Shown: positions 8,895 through 19,340, counted from the stretch's first letter. The stretch is DNA of 64,000 nt from Paracidovorax sp031843945 (GCF_031843945.1 NZ_JAVTJJ010000005.1:161765-225764), one strand, 5' to 3'. Notes: a model not told the origin generated them from the sequence alone. Numbers and translations are program-made.

Positions 8895-9695
8895 TCAGGC
8901 GACCTGGTAACGCGGGGCGGGTTTGCCGGCCTGGCTGGCTGCGAACAGGGCGCTGCGGGCGGCGTCGTACGTGTCCCACAGACCGGCGTCGGCCACAGAC
9001 GGCCAGGTGACCGATTCGCCCTGGTCCAGCCCGGCGAGCGCCGCATCGACCATGTGTTCGGTCGTCATGACGCCGTCGGGGCTGAGCGCGGACAGCGGCA
9101 CGCCGGACAGATCCCACAACTCGGTGGCGGTCGATGCGGGCAGGACGACCTGGACCTTCACGCCGGTGTCGGCCAGTTCCTGCTGCAAGCCGCGGCTGTA
9201 TTGCAAAACGAAGGCCTTGGTGCCGCTGTAGACCGCGCTGATGGGCAACGCGTGGATGCCCAGAACCGAAGCGATGTTGATGATCAGTCCCTGCTTGCGG
9301 GCGGAGAAAGCCGGCACCACGGCCTGGGTCAGGCGCGTGAGGGCGGTGATGTTGAGAGCGATCTGCGCCGCCGCGTCTTGCGCCGTCCTTTGCAACACGG
9401 GGCCCAGGCGGGCGATGCCGGCGTTGTTGACCAGCACCTGCAGATCGCCGTGGGTGGAGAGGATCGCTTCGACGCGCGCCAAGTCTTCGGGGCTGCTCAG
9501 GTCGGCTACCACCGGCCGGGCCTGAACGCCATGGGTCTTGATCAGCCGGGCGCAGAGGGCATCGAGGCGGTCGGCGCGGCGGGCCACCAGAATAAGATCG
9601 TAGCCACGGGCGGCAAGGCGGTCGGCATACACGGCGCCGATGCCGGCGGAAGCCCCGCTGATCAATGCGACTTTTTTGGATGGGGTCTGGCTCAT
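8895..9695 (-). CDS. Short-chain dehydrogenase/reductase
   Basis: 266 residues of classical SDR type: the NAD(P) motif SGASAGIG is at residues 13-20, NNAG marks the core, and the active-site YSGTK (YxxxK) is preceded by a serine in the ASVLG stretch. The ARR after the second strand suggests NADP preference. The substrate is not predictable. The ATG at 9695 has GGAGAG just upstream. It is the first gene of the SDR-OYE unit and faces a MarR-family gene across two TTGAGGGCTCAA operator-like boxes. Confidence 0.93.
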   Translation of the reverse strand: MSQTPSKKVALISGASAGIGAVYADRLAARGYDLILVARRADRLDALCARLIKTHGVQARPVVADLSSPEDLARVEAILSTHGDLQVLVNNAGIARLGPVLQRTAQDAAAQIALNITALTRLTQAVVPAFSARKQGLIINIASVLGIHALPISAVYSGTKAFVLQYSRGLQQELADTGVKVQVVLPASTATELWDLSGVPLSALSPDGVMTTEHMVDAALAGLDQGESVTWPSVADAGLWDTYDAARSALFAASQAGKPAPRYQVA

Positions 9696-9714
9696 AAGGG
9701 GCTCTCCGATAAAA

Positions 9715-9747
9715 TTGAGGGCTCAACTAAATTGGTTGAGGGCTCAA
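9715..9747. promoter_or_regulatory. Probable MarR operator: two TTGAG-N2-CTCAA boxes
   Basis: TTGAGGGCTCAA occurs at 9715-9726 and again at 9736-9747. The centres are 21 bases apart, two helical turns. The overlapping segment 9722-9740 is itself a palindrome (CTCAAC-N7-GTTGAG). A further CTCAA half-site lies at 9788-9792. The position between divergent SDR and MarR genes fits autoregulation plus control of the SDR-OYE unit. Confidence 0.75.
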
Positions 9748-9805
9748 ATGTAGGGTTTTGCGCAGCCCTGTCGTGAATAGTGCAGCACTCAACCATTTGG
9801 AGAGT

Positions 9806-10381
9806 ATGGGAATTACCAGCCAGTCTGTAGAGGTTTCCTCCCCGTCGAGTCCCGCCTTGGCGGACATCTCGATTCCGCCTGGCGTGCAGGTCTGCACCAA
9901 CACGGCTGTGCGCCTGGCGGCTCGCCGGCTCGGCCAGCTGTACGACGAAGCGCTCGCGCCGCTGAACCTGAAGGCCACCCAGTTGGCGCTGCTCGTCGAG
10001 ATTGGCAAGTTCACCCGCGCCGAAGGCCAGGCGCCCGCCTTGCAAGACCTGGCCAACCGGCTGGCCATTCAGCTGTCGGCACTGACCCATGCGTTGCGGC
10101 CGCTGGTGCGCGATGGCCTAGTGGAACTGCGCCAGGACGCGCTGGACAGGCGTACCAAACGGGCTGTGCTGACGCCCACCGGCACCAGCTTGCTGTCGCA
10201 GGCGGTGGTGCGCTGGGCCGAGGCCAACCAGCGGGTCGAGGCCGTGCTGGGCCCGGCGTCGGCGGCTAATCTGCGGGCGCTGGCCGACCAGGTGTCGTCC
10301 GACGATTTTCTGGCGGCCTACCGTGCCGATGGGCCTGCGCCGCCGCCATCCGTGGCGGACGATTCCGGCGCCGACTTCTGA
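9806..10381 (+). CDS. MarR-family transcriptional regulator with a single N-terminal cysteine
   Basis: 191 residues from the ATG at 9806. The frame also permits TTG (9758) or GTG (9773) starts, and GGAGAG lies unusually close to this ATG, so the start is uncertain. The winged-helix region runs from LKATQLALLVEI through LQDLANRLAIQLSALTHALR to the wing RRTKRAVLTPTG. The only cysteine is Cys30 (GVQVCTNTAVRLAAR) in the first long helix, where OhrR-type one-cysteine sensors carry their reactive residue. With an ene-reductase and an SDR as divergent neighbours, I infer a repressor released by electrophiles or oxidants. Confidence 0.85.
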   Translation: MGITSQSVEVSSPSSPALADISIPPGVQVCTNTAVRLAARRLGQLYDEALAPLNLKATQLALLVEIGKFTRAEGQAPALQDLANRLAIQLSALTHALRPLVRDGLVELRQDALDRRTKRAVLTPTGTSLLSQAVVRWAEANQRVEAVLGPASAANLRALADQVSSDDFLAAYRADGPAPPPSVADDSGADF

Positions 10382-10494
10382 GCGCCGCCCTCGCCCAGAC
10401 CATGGGCTGCCCCGTGCTTTCGGTAACTCCCATGTAACCGGGCTCGTGCAAGAATTGAAACCCGATTACATCGCCCAAAGAAAGAGACATAGCC

Positions 10495-11931
10495 ATGCAG
10501 ATTCGCCGCGCTACCAAGATCGTTGCCACCCTCGGGCCGGCGTCCAGCGACCCGCAATTGCTCGAGCAGATGATCCGCGCCGGCGTCAACGTGGTGCGGC
10601 TGAACTTCAGCCACGGCAAGGCGCAGGACCACATCGACCGCGCCACGGCAGTGCGCGAGGCCGCCCAGCGGGCCGGGCGTGAAGTGGCCATCATGGCCGA
10701 CCTGCAGGGCCCGAAGATCCGCGTGGGCAAGTTCGCCGAAGGCCGCGTCATGCTGCAGCCGGGCCAGCCTTTCATCCTCGACGCCTCTCGCATCGAGCCG
10801 GGTGACCAGAACGGCGTGGGGCTGGACTACAAGGAGCTGCCGCGCGACGTGAAGGCGGGCGACGTGCTGCTGCTCAACGACGGCCTGATCGTGATGGTGG
10901 TGACGGCGGTGCGTGGCGAGGAGGTGCACACCACGGTCAAGATCGGCGGCGAGCTGTCCAACAACAAGGGCATCAACAAGCAGGGCGGCGGCCTGACGGC
11001 GCCGGCGCTGACGGCCAAGGACATGGACGACATCAAGACCGCCATGAGCTTTCAGGCCGACTACGTGGCCGTAAGTTTTCCGAAAAACGCCACCGACATG
11101 GAAATGGCGCGTCAGCTGTGCAACGTGGCTGCGGCCGAATACCGCCACAAGCCGGGCCTGATCGCGAAGATCGAGCGCGCCGAAGCGGTGCCGCTGCTGG
11201 AAGAAATTTTGCGCGTGTCCGACGGCATCATGGTGGCGCGGGGCGATCTGGCGGTGGAAGTGGGCAACGCGGCCGTGCCCGCGCTGCAAAAGAAGATGAT
11301 CCGCATGGCGCGCGACATGGACAAGGTCGTCATCACCGCCACGCAGATGATGGAGAGCATGATCACCAACGCCGTGCCCACCCGCGCCGAGGTGAGCGAC
11401 GTGGCCAACGCCGTGCTGGACGGCACCGACGCCGTGATGCTGAGCGCAGAGACTGCCGCCGGCAAGTACCCGCTGGAGACGGTGGAAGAAATGGCCAAGA
11501 TCTGCGCCGCCGCCGAGGCTGCCGAAGACCCCGAGCGCGATTCCGACTTCATCGGCCAGACCCTGGGCCGCATCGACCAGTCCATCGCCATGGGCGCGCT
11601 GTTCACGGCGCACCACCTGGGCGCCAAGGCGCTGGTGGCGCTGACCGACAGCGGCTCGACCGCGCTCTGGATGAGCCGCCACCGCATCCACATTCCGATC
11701 TATGCGCTGACCCCGAAGGTGGCCACGCAGCGCAAGATGGCCATGTACCGCAACGTGCGCCCGCTGCTGATGGACACCAGCGTGGACCGCGACACGGCGC
11801 TGGAGCAGGCCGAGGGGCACCTCAAGACCCGCAACATCGTGCAGCAGGGCGACCTCTACGTCATCACCTGCGGCGAGCCCATGGGCGCGCCGGGCGGCAC
11901 CAACATGCTCAAGATCTGCCGGGCCAACTGA
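10495..11931 (+). CDS. pyk: Pyruvate kinase
   Basis: Transfers phosphate from phosphoenolpyruvate to ADP in the last step of glycolysis. 478 residues. The start MQIRRATKIVATLGPAS is canonical. RLNFSHG and ADLQGPKIR form the N-terminal part of the barrel, IAKIERAEAV carries the catalytic lysine region, and MVARGDLAVEVG binds the metal and substrate. An AAAGAG sequence precedes the ATG. Its last 23 bases overlap the end of the convergent PAP2 gene. Confidence 0.97.
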   Translation: MQIRRATKIVATLGPASSDPQLLEQMIRAGVNVVRLNFSHGKAQDHIDRATAVREAAQRAGREVAIMADLQGPKIRVGKFAEGRVMLQPGQPFILDASRIEPGDQNGVGLDYKELPRDVKAGDVLLLNDGLIVMVVTAVRGEEVHTTVKIGGELSNNKGINKQGGGLTAPALTAKDMDDIKTAMSFQADYVAVSFPKNATDMEMARQLCNVAAAEYRHKPGLIAKIERAEAVPLLEEILRVSDGIMVARGDLAVEVGNAAVPALQKKMIRMARDMDKVVITATQMMESMITNAVPTRAEVSDVANAVLDGTDAVMLSAETAAGKYPLETVEEMAKICAAAEAAEDPERDSDFIGQTLGRIDQSIAMGALFTAHHLGAKALVALTDSGSTALWMSRHRIHIPIYALTPKVATQRKMAMYRNVRPLLMDTSVDRDTALEQAEGHLKTRNIVQQGDLYVITCGEPMGAPGGTNMLKICRAN

Positions 11932-12679
11932 CCGTGAGCGGGCCGGCCGCCGCCGGCACCGCTCTGCTGCAGCGCCGGCGCACGGCATCCACCGCCCAGC
12001 AGGTGGTCCAGCACAGCCAGGCCGTCCAGAGGTTGTGGCTCATGAAGTGCGCACCGCGCATTTGCTGCACCCAGCCCAGCGCCAGGCCGCCCAGCAGCGC
12101 GGCGACGAGGCAGGCGCGCGCCAGGCGGGGCGCGTCGTGCCGCCAGGCGAAGTACAGCGACAGAAAGGCGAAGCCCGCCGAGGCATGGCCACCAGGAAAG
12201 CAATGCCCGCTGCCACCGTCGCGCAGGCCCCAGCTCCAGTGCGACACATGGCGCGCCACGCCGCCGAACTGCGCCAGGTCCCACGGGCAGCTGGTGTGGC
12301 TGAACGCCTTGCCGGCGGAGACGACGGCCAGCGACAGCAGCAGCGCCACCGCCAGTGCCAGGCGGCGCGGCAGGTCGATGCGGCGCAGCGGACCCCAGGG
12401 CAGCCAGACGCCCACGATCAGCGCCGTCGCTGCCGCCCAGGCGGCCAGCCGCAGGTCGTCGTGCAGCAGCCGCGACAGCACCCAGTAGTCGCGCAGCGCA
12501 AACCCTGCGGCCGTGCCGGACCAGTGCGCCAGCCACAAGTCGAGAGAGGTCATGTCCCACAGCGCCAGCAGCACGGCGGCAACAGGAATGGCGAGCAGTG
12601 CGGTGTCGCTGCGCCAGGTGCGGGGCGCAAGGCCGGCGGCGGCAGAGGCCGACGAAATGGGCTGGAGAGGACGGGTCAT
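11909..12679 (-). CDS. PAP2-family membrane phosphatase
   Basis: 256 residues with about five hydrophobic segments. The acid-phosphatase signature is recognisable: a lysine-containing first motif at GKAFSHTSCPWD, a second at SGHCFPGGHAS (PSGH-like) and a third around HFMSHNLWTAWLCW. Family members dephosphorylate undecaprenyl-PP, phosphatidylglycerol-phosphate or lipid A at the inner membrane. Being divergent from a QseB/PmrA-type two-component pair, an envelope-lipid modification role under that system is plausible but inferred. Its 3' end overlaps pyk by 23 bases. Confidence 0.85.
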   Translation of the reverse strand: MTRPLQPISSASAAAGLAPRTWRSDTALLAIPVAAVLLALWDMTSLDLWLAHWSGTAAGFALRDYWVLSRLLHDDLRLAAWAAATALIVGVWLPWGPLRRIDLPRRLALAVALLLSLAVVSAGKAFSHTSCPWDLAQFGGVARHVSHWSWGLRDGGSGHCFPGGHASAGFAFLSLYFAWRHDAPRLARACLVAALLGGLALGWVQQMRGAHFMSHNLWTAWLCWTTCWAVDAVRRRCSRAVPAAAGPLTVSWPGRS

Positions 12680-12754
12680 GGTCGCGCACCTTAACGGCGC
12701 GTTCTTAACGCCGTCTTATGGGAGCGAAGACCACCGTGGGCCCACAATCGCCGC

Positions 12755-13447
12755 ATGCGAATCCTGGTGGTCGAAGACGATGCCGGCATTGCCGGTGGCC
12801 TGCGCGCCACGCTGCAGCAGCGTGGCTACGCGATAGACGTGTGCGGCAGCGTGGCCGCCGCATGGAGCGCGCTGCGCATGGAGCCCTTCGCGGCGGTGCT
12901 GCTCGACCTGGGCCTGCCCGACCTGGACGGCGGCGAACTGCTGCAGCGCCTGCGCGCCAGCCCCGCGCCGCTGGCGGGCGAGCCGGCGCTGCCAGACCCG
13001 GCCACGCCGGTGATGATCCTGACCGCGCGCGACCAGGTACACCAGCGCATTGCCGGGCTGGACCTGGGCGCCGACGACTACCTGGCCAAGCCCTTCGACG
13101 TGGACGAACTGGAGGCAAGGCTGCGCGCCCTGCTGCGCCGCTCGGCCGGCCGTGCATCGCCCACGATTCGCCATGGCGAGCTGGAGGTGGATCCGGCCGC
13201 GCGCACGGTGCGACGGGCCGGCGCACTGGTGGAGATGTCGCCGCGCGAGTTTTCGGTGCTGCGCGTGTTGCTGGAGTCGCGCGGGCGCGTGCTGTCGCGC
13301 CAGCAGATCGAAGAGCGCCTGTACAGCTGGCAGACCGCGGTGGAGAGCAACGCCATCGAAGTCCACATCCACCACCTGCGCCGCAAGCTGGGCAACGACC
13401 GCATCGTCACCATGCGCGGCGTGGGTTATTTCATTCCTGCCGAGTGA
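12755..13447 (+). CDS. OmpR/QseB-type response regulator
   Basis: 230 residues with a receiver domain (acidic pair in VVEDDAG, phospho-acceptor Asp in LLDLGLPDLDGG, Lys in LAKPFD) and a winged-helix DNA-binding domain ending RRKLGNDRIVTMRGVGYF. Unusual detail: about a dozen extra Pro/Ala-rich residues (PAPLAGEPALPDPA) sit between the third helix and the fourth strand of the receiver. The stop overlaps or abuts the sensor kinase start, so the pair is one transcription unit. Confidence 0.94.
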   Translation: MRILVVEDDAGIAGGLRATLQQRGYAIDVCGSVAAAWSALRMEPFAAVLLDLGLPDLDGGELLQRLRASPAPLAGEPALPDPATPVMILTARDQVHQRIAGLDLGADDYLAKPFDVDELEARLRALLRRSAGRASPTIRHGELEVDPAARTVRRAGALVEMSPREFSVLRVLLESRGRVLSRQQIEERLYSWQTAVESNAIEVHIHHLRRKLGNDRIVTMRGVGYFIPAE

Positions 13448-13452
13448 CGCGC

Positions 13453-14865
13453 ATGCCTTCTGTCTCGCCCAGCACCGAAACATCCGCGCCGCCCGCAGCC
13501 CTGCTGCGCCGCCAGCCGTCCCTGACCTGGCGGTTGCTGTACTGGACGCTGGGCGCGCTGGTGCTGGTCTGGGCCAGCTTCGTCGCCATGGCCTACCAGA
13601 CCGGCGTGCACGAGGCGGACGAGCTGACCGACGGTCACCTGGCCAGCGTGGCGGCCCTGCTGCTGAACCTCGCGCCCGGCTCGGTGGTGGATTCCGCACG
13701 CGCCACGCAGCGGACCGACATGCCGTGGCTGAAGGCGCACGACTACCAGCAGTCGCTCAGCGTGTCGCAGTGGGACGCCACCGGGCGCCTGCTCACCCAC
13801 ACCGGCAGCGCGCCGCTGCCTCCGTTCGAGGCGCCCGAGGGCTTTGCCGACCTGCAACTGGGCCAGCCTTCCGCGCCGGCCTGGCGCGCCTTCTCGCAAT
13901 GGGACGCGGCCCGCGAGCGCAAGATCATGGTGCTACTGGATCTGCAGGAGCGCGACGACCTGGCCGACGACATCGCCGGGCAGATGGTCGAGCCGGGACT
14001 GTGGCTGCTGCCCGTGGTGGCGCTGGCCCTGGGGCTGGCCGTGCGACGCGGGCTGCGGCCGCTGTATTCGCTGTCGGGTGACGTGGCCGCGCTGGACGTG
14101 GCCGGCGCGCAGCGCCTGGCCGCACGCACGCCGCTGCGCGAATTCGCGCCGGTGGTGGCCTCCATCAACACGCTGCTCGACCGGCAGCAGGCGGTGCTGG
14201 AGCGAGAGCGCCGGCTGGCCAATGAGGTGGCGCACGAATTGCGCACTCCGCTGTCCTCGATCGTACTGAACGCCAATGCGTTGGCCGGCGGCCTGCCGGC
14301 CGACCAGCACGCCCAGGCGCTGGACCGCATCGCCAAGGACGCGCTGCGCGCCGGGCATGTGCTGAACCAGTTGCTGGCGCTTGCGCGCACCAGCCGCACC
14401 CGGCTGCAGGAATCGGAAACCGTGGACCTGGCGGCGCTGGCCCGCAGCGTGGGCGCCGACTACGCGCAGGCTGCCTGGGAGCACGGCGGCAGCATTGCCG
14501 TGACGGCCGAATCGAATGTCACGGTGCGGGGCAACGCGGTGCTCCTAGAACTGGCCCTGCGCAACCTGGTGGAAAACGCCCTGCGCCACACGCCCGCTGG
14601 CACACGCATCGAAGTGCAGGCCGGTCCGGCGGCCCTCCGCGCTGAAGCGGGCATGGCTGCGTGGCTGCAGGTGTGCGACGACGGCAGCCGTGCGGGCGCC
14701 GCGCCCTGCGCGCCGCCGGTGGACAGCCTGCATCTGGGCCACGAAATCGTCGCCCGCGTCGCACAGGTGCATGGCGGGCAGTTCGGGCCGGCTGCGGCCC
14801 CCGCGCCCTTCACCACCTGCTGGCGCATGACATTGGCGAATTCCGCTGACATTGCGGCCGGATAA
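13453..14865 (+). CDS. Two-component sensor histidine kinase with degenerate ATP-binding G boxes
   Basis: 470 residues. Two membrane segments (about residues 28-50 and 177-195) flank a periplasmic domain of ~125 residues. The H box ANEVAHELRTPLSS and the N box LRNLVENALRHTPAG are intact. The G1 box reads CDDGSRAG rather than DxGxG, and the G2 position reads LHLGHEIV rather than GLGL. An alternative GTG start at 13444 would overlap the response regulator stop. Kinase activity is likely but the ATP lid is clearly non-standard. The signal is unknown. Confidence 0.9.
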   Translation: MPSVSPSTETSAPPAALLRRQPSLTWRLLYWTLGALVLVWASFVAMAYQTGVHEADELTDGHLASVAALLLNLAPGSVVDSARATQRTDMPWLKAHDYQQSLSVSQWDATGRLLTHTGSAPLPPFEAPEGFADLQLGQPSAPAWRAFSQWDAARERKIMVLLDLQERDDLADDIAGQMVEPGLWLLPVVALALGLAVRRGLRPLYSLSGDVAALDVAGAQRLAARTPLREFAPVVASINTLLDRQQAVLERERRLANEVAHELRTPLSSIVLNANALAGGLPADQHAQALDRIAKDALRAGHVLNQLLALARTSRTRLQESETVDLAALARSVGADYAQAAWEHGGSIAVTAESNVTVRGNAVLLELALRNLVENALRHTPAGTRIEVQAGPAALRAEAGMAAWLQVCDDGSRAGAAPCAPPVDSLHLGHEIVARVAQVHGGQFGPAAAPAPFTTCWRMTLANSADIAAG

Positions 14866-14868
14866 AAT
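14841..14868 (+). promoter_or_regulatory. Candidate fba promoter
   Basis: TAAAAT at 14863-14868, with TTCCGC 16 bases upstream, lies at the end of the kinase gene and 88 bases before the fba start. The -35 match is poor. Confidence 0.3.
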
Positions 14869-14956
14869 CACGGGTTACCAAGCGGTTACGAAGCCTTGCG
14901 GCATCGTGGCCCCGGCCCCGCGGCCCTTCCTTCACCCCCTTTGAATGGACCCACCC

Positions 14957-16021
14957 ATGCCTCTCGTCTCGATGCGCGAACTGCTCGACCATGCCGCTGA
15001 AAACAGCTACGGCATTCCCGCCTTCAACGTGAACAACCTGGAACAGGTCCAGGCCGTGATGGAAGCCGCCAAGGAAACCGGTGCGCCGGTGATCCTGCAG
15101 GCCAGCGCCGGCGCACGCAAATATGCCGGCGAAGCGTTCATCAAGCATCTGATTCAGGCTGCGGTCGAGGCCTACCCGAACATTCCGCTGGTCATGCACC
15201 AAGACCACGGCCAGAGCCCCCTCATCTGCCAGGGCGCCATCGACCTGGGCTTCGGCTCGGTGATGATGGACGGCTCGCTGCGTGAAGACGGCAAGACCCC
15301 GGCCGACTTCGACTACAACGTCGACGTGACCCGCCGCGTGGTGGAAATGGCGCACAAGGTCGGCGTGACGGTCGAAGGCGAGCTCGGCTGCCTGGGCAAC
15401 CTGGAAACCGGCGAAGCTGGCGAGGAAGACGGCATTGGCGCCGACGTGAAGCTCGACCACAGCCAGATGCTGACCGACCCGGAAGAAGCCGCTACTTTCG
15501 TCAAGGCCACCCAGCTGGACGCGCTGGCCATCGCCATCGGCACCAGCCACGGCGCCTACAAGTTCAGCCGCAAGCCCACCGGCGACATCCTGGCCATCAG
15601 CCGCGTGAAAGAAATTCACCAGCGCATTCCCAACACCCACCTGGTGATGCACGGCTCCTCGTCGGTGCCGGCCGAGCTGCTGGCGATCATCAATCAGTAC
15701 GGCGGCAAGATGAAGGAAACCTACGGCGTGCCGGTGGAGGAGATCCAGGAAGCTATCAAGCACGGCGTGCGCAAGATCAACATCGACACCGATATCCGCC
15801 TGGCGATGACCGGCGCGGTGCGCAAGTTCCTGTTCGAGAACCCCGACAAGTTCGACGCACGCGAGTGGCTCAAGCCCGCCCGCGAAGCCGCCAAGCAGGT
15901 CTGCAAGCAGCGCTATATCGAGTTCGGCTGCGAAGGCCAGGGTGCCAAGGTCCGGGGCCACAACCTGCAGGTGATGGCCCAGCGCTACGCCAAGGGCGAA
16001 CTCTCCCAGGTCGTCAACTGA
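14957..16021 (+). CDS. fba: Class II fructose-bisphosphate aldolase
   Basis: Zinc-dependent cleavage or formation of fructose-1,6-bisphosphate in glycolysis and gluconeogenesis (and the Calvin cycle). 354 residues. Zinc-site and catalytic motifs are HQDHGQSP (residues 81-88), VEGELGCLGNLE, IGTSHGAYKF and MHGSSSVP. The ATG at 14957 (MPLVSMRELLDHA) is the family start, and an ATG at 14945 would add four residues. The enzyme is of the longer betaproteobacterial type. A strong double hairpin follows. Confidence 0.97.
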   Translation: MPLVSMRELLDHAAENSYGIPAFNVNNLEQVQAVMEAAKETGAPVILQASAGARKYAGEAFIKHLIQAAVEAYPNIPLVMHQDHGQSPLICQGAIDLGFGSVMMDGSLREDGKTPADFDYNVDVTRRVVEMAHKVGVTVEGELGCLGNLETGEAGEEDGIGADVKLDHSQMLTDPEEAATFVKATQLDALAIAIGTSHGAYKFSRKPTGDILAISRVKEIHQRIPNTHLVMHGSSSVPAELLAIINQYGGKMKETYGVPVEEIQEAIKHGVRKINIDTDIRLAMTGAVRKFLFENPDKFDAREWLKPAREAAKQVCKQRYIEFGCEGQGAKVRGHNLQVMAQRYAKGELSQVVN

Positions 16022-16028
16022 GAACCTT

Positions 16029-16055
16029 TTTGCGATCTCCCTGCGAGATCGCAAA
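16029..16055 (+). terminator. Perfect 11-bp hairpin directly after fba
   Basis: TTTGCGATCTC at 16029-16039 pairs exactly with GAGATCGCAAA at 16045-16055 over a 5-base loop, 7 bases after the fba stop. No T tract follows, so it may act as an mRNA 3'-end stabiliser rather than a terminator. Confidence 0.6.
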
Positions 16056-16088
16056 CCAGTTCTGAGGGCACATGCGCCTTCTCTTGCA

Positions 16089-16120
16089 AACCGGCAGCCT
16101 TCGCGCTGCCGGTTTTGCTT
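16089..16120 (+). terminator. Rho-independent terminator between fba and pntA
   Basis: AACCGGCAGC pairs perfectly with GCTGCCGGTT over CTTCGC and is followed by TTGCTTT. Confidence 0.8.
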
Positions 16121-16272
16121 TGTGGGACATTCCCCATGTCCCGTGGGTGCGCAATCGTGCAGGATGCGTCTCCATGCAAGCTCATCGCCCGGCAACGCCG
16201 TACGAAGAGCGTGCGCTTTGTGCCGCCCCCATACCGCCCCGTACGGGAGGGCCACATTCCAGGAGACCTTCC

Positions 16273-17877
16273 ATGCAAGCGAGCACCACCCCCACAGCGC
16301 AGCGCATAGGCGTCGCGCGGGAAACCTTTGCCGGCGAAAAGCGGGTGGCCACGGTGCCCGATGCGGTCGAAAAGCTCGTTCAACTGGGTTTCTCGGTGGC
16401 CATCGAGACCGGTGCGGGCGATGCGGCCCAGTTCAGCGATGACGCCTACCGCGCCGCTGGCGCCGAGGTTTTGCCCGACGCCGCTGCCCTGTGGGCGGCA
16501 TCGGACATCGTCCTGAAGGTGCGCCCGCCCAGCGCCGACGAGGTGGGGCTGATGCGTGCAGGCGGCACGTTGATCGGTTTCGTCTGGCCGGCGCAGCACC
16601 CGGCGCTGATGGCGCAACTGGCCGAGAAGGGCGCCACGGTGCTGGCCATCGACTGCCTGCCGCGCACGCTGAGCCGCGCGCAGAAAATGGATGCGCTGAC
16701 CTCCACGGCGAGTGTGTCCGGCTACCGCGCCGTGATCGAGGCGGCCAACGCCTTCGGCCGCTACTTCAACGGCCAGATCACTGCCGCCGGCAAGGTGCCG
16801 CCGGCCAAGGTGTTCATTGCCGGTGCCGGCGTGGCCGGGCTGGCCGCCATCGGCACGGCAGCGAACCTGGGCGCCATCGTGCGCGCCAACGACACGCGTG
16901 CCGAGGTGGCCGACCAGGTCAAGTCGCTGGGTGGCGAGTTCGTCAAGGTCGACTACGAGGAAGACGGCGCGGGCGGCGGTGGCTACGCCAAGGTGATGAG
17001 CGAGGGCTTCCAGGCCGCGCAGCGCCAGATGTATGCGCAGCAGGCCCGGGAGGCGGACATCATCATCACCACGGCGCTGATCCCCGGCAAACCCGCACCC
17101 CAACTCATCACGGCTGAGATGGTGCAGTCCATGAAGCCCGGCAGCGTCATCGTGGACATGGCAGCCGAACAAGGCGGCAACTGCGAGCTCACGGTGCCTG
17201 GCGAGGCCGTGGTGCGCCACGGCGTGACGCTCATCGGCTACACCGATCTGCCTTCCCGCCTGGCCCGCCAGTCGTCCACGCTGTATGCCACCAACCTGCT
17301 GCGCCTGGTCGAGGAGCTGTGCAAAGCCAAGGATGGCCAGGCCGTGGTCAACATGGAGGACGACGCGATCCGCGGCCTCACGGTCATCAAGGACGGTACC
17401 GTGACCTGGCCAGCGCCGCCGCTCAAGGCCGCCCCCGTGCCAGCGCCCAAGCCGGCCACGCCCGTGGCGGACAAGAAGGCCGGCCACGGCCATGGCAGCA
17501 GCGCCCCGCTGCCAGCCAAGACGCTGGCCATCCTCTTTGCATGCGCAGCACTGGCCTTCTGGTTCATCGGCGCCTACGCGCCCGCCGCGTTCCTGGGCCA
17601 CTTCACGGTGTTCGTGCTGGCCTGCTTCATCGGCTACATGGTGGTGTGGAACGTCAAGCCCGCGCTGCACACGCCGCTGATGAGCGTCACCAACGCCATA
17701 TCCAGCATCATCGCCATTGGTGCGCTGGTACAGATCTCGCCGCCGCAGGCCGGGGTGAACGGGCGACCTGACGGACTGATCCTGTGGCTGGCCTTTGCCG
17801 CATTGGTGCTCACGGCCATCAACATGTTCGGCGGCTTCGCGGTCACGCGGCGCATGCTGGCCATGTTCCGCAAATAA
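16273..17877 (+). CDS. pntA: Proton-translocating NAD(P) transhydrogenase, alpha subunit
   Basis: Inner-membrane enzyme coupling hydride transfer between NADH and NADP+ to proton flow. 534 residues with the NAD-binding domain I first (VARETFAGEKRVA at the start, RAQKMDALTS, GAGVAGLAAIGTA and the ITTALIPGKPAP signature). A Pro/Ala/Lys linker (about 410-440) leads to about four membrane helices, ending AMFRK. It is a single fused alpha subunit, not the split PntAA/PntAB found in some bacteria. AGGAGA lies 6 bases before the ATG at 16273. Confidence 0.96.
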   Translation: MQASTTPTAQRIGVARETFAGEKRVATVPDAVEKLVQLGFSVAIETGAGDAAQFSDDAYRAAGAEVLPDAAALWAASDIVLKVRPPSADEVGLMRAGGTLIGFVWPAQHPALMAQLAEKGATVLAIDCLPRTLSRAQKMDALTSTASVSGYRAVIEAANAFGRYFNGQITAAGKVPPAKVFIAGAGVAGLAAIGTAANLGAIVRANDTRAEVADQVKSLGGEFVKVDYEEDGAGGGGYAKVMSEGFQAAQRQMYAQQAREADIIITTALIPGKPAPQLITAEMVQSMKPGSVIVDMAAEQGGNCELTVPGEAVVRHGVTLIGYTDLPSRLARQSSTLYATNLLRLVEELCKAKDGQAVVNMEDDAIRGLTVIKDGTVTWPAPPLKAAPVPAPKPATPVADKKAGHGHGSSAPLPAKTLAILFACAALAFWFIGAYAPAAFLGHFTVFVLACFIGYMVVWNVKPALHTPLMSVTNAISSIIAIGALVQISPPQAGVNGRPDGLILWLAFAALVLTAINMFGGFAVTRRMLAMFRK

Positions 17878-17918
17878 CGACAAGAAACGACAAGAACAAA
17901 GAGAGGGAGACCCGCACC

Positions 17919-19340
<1,422 letters not shown>

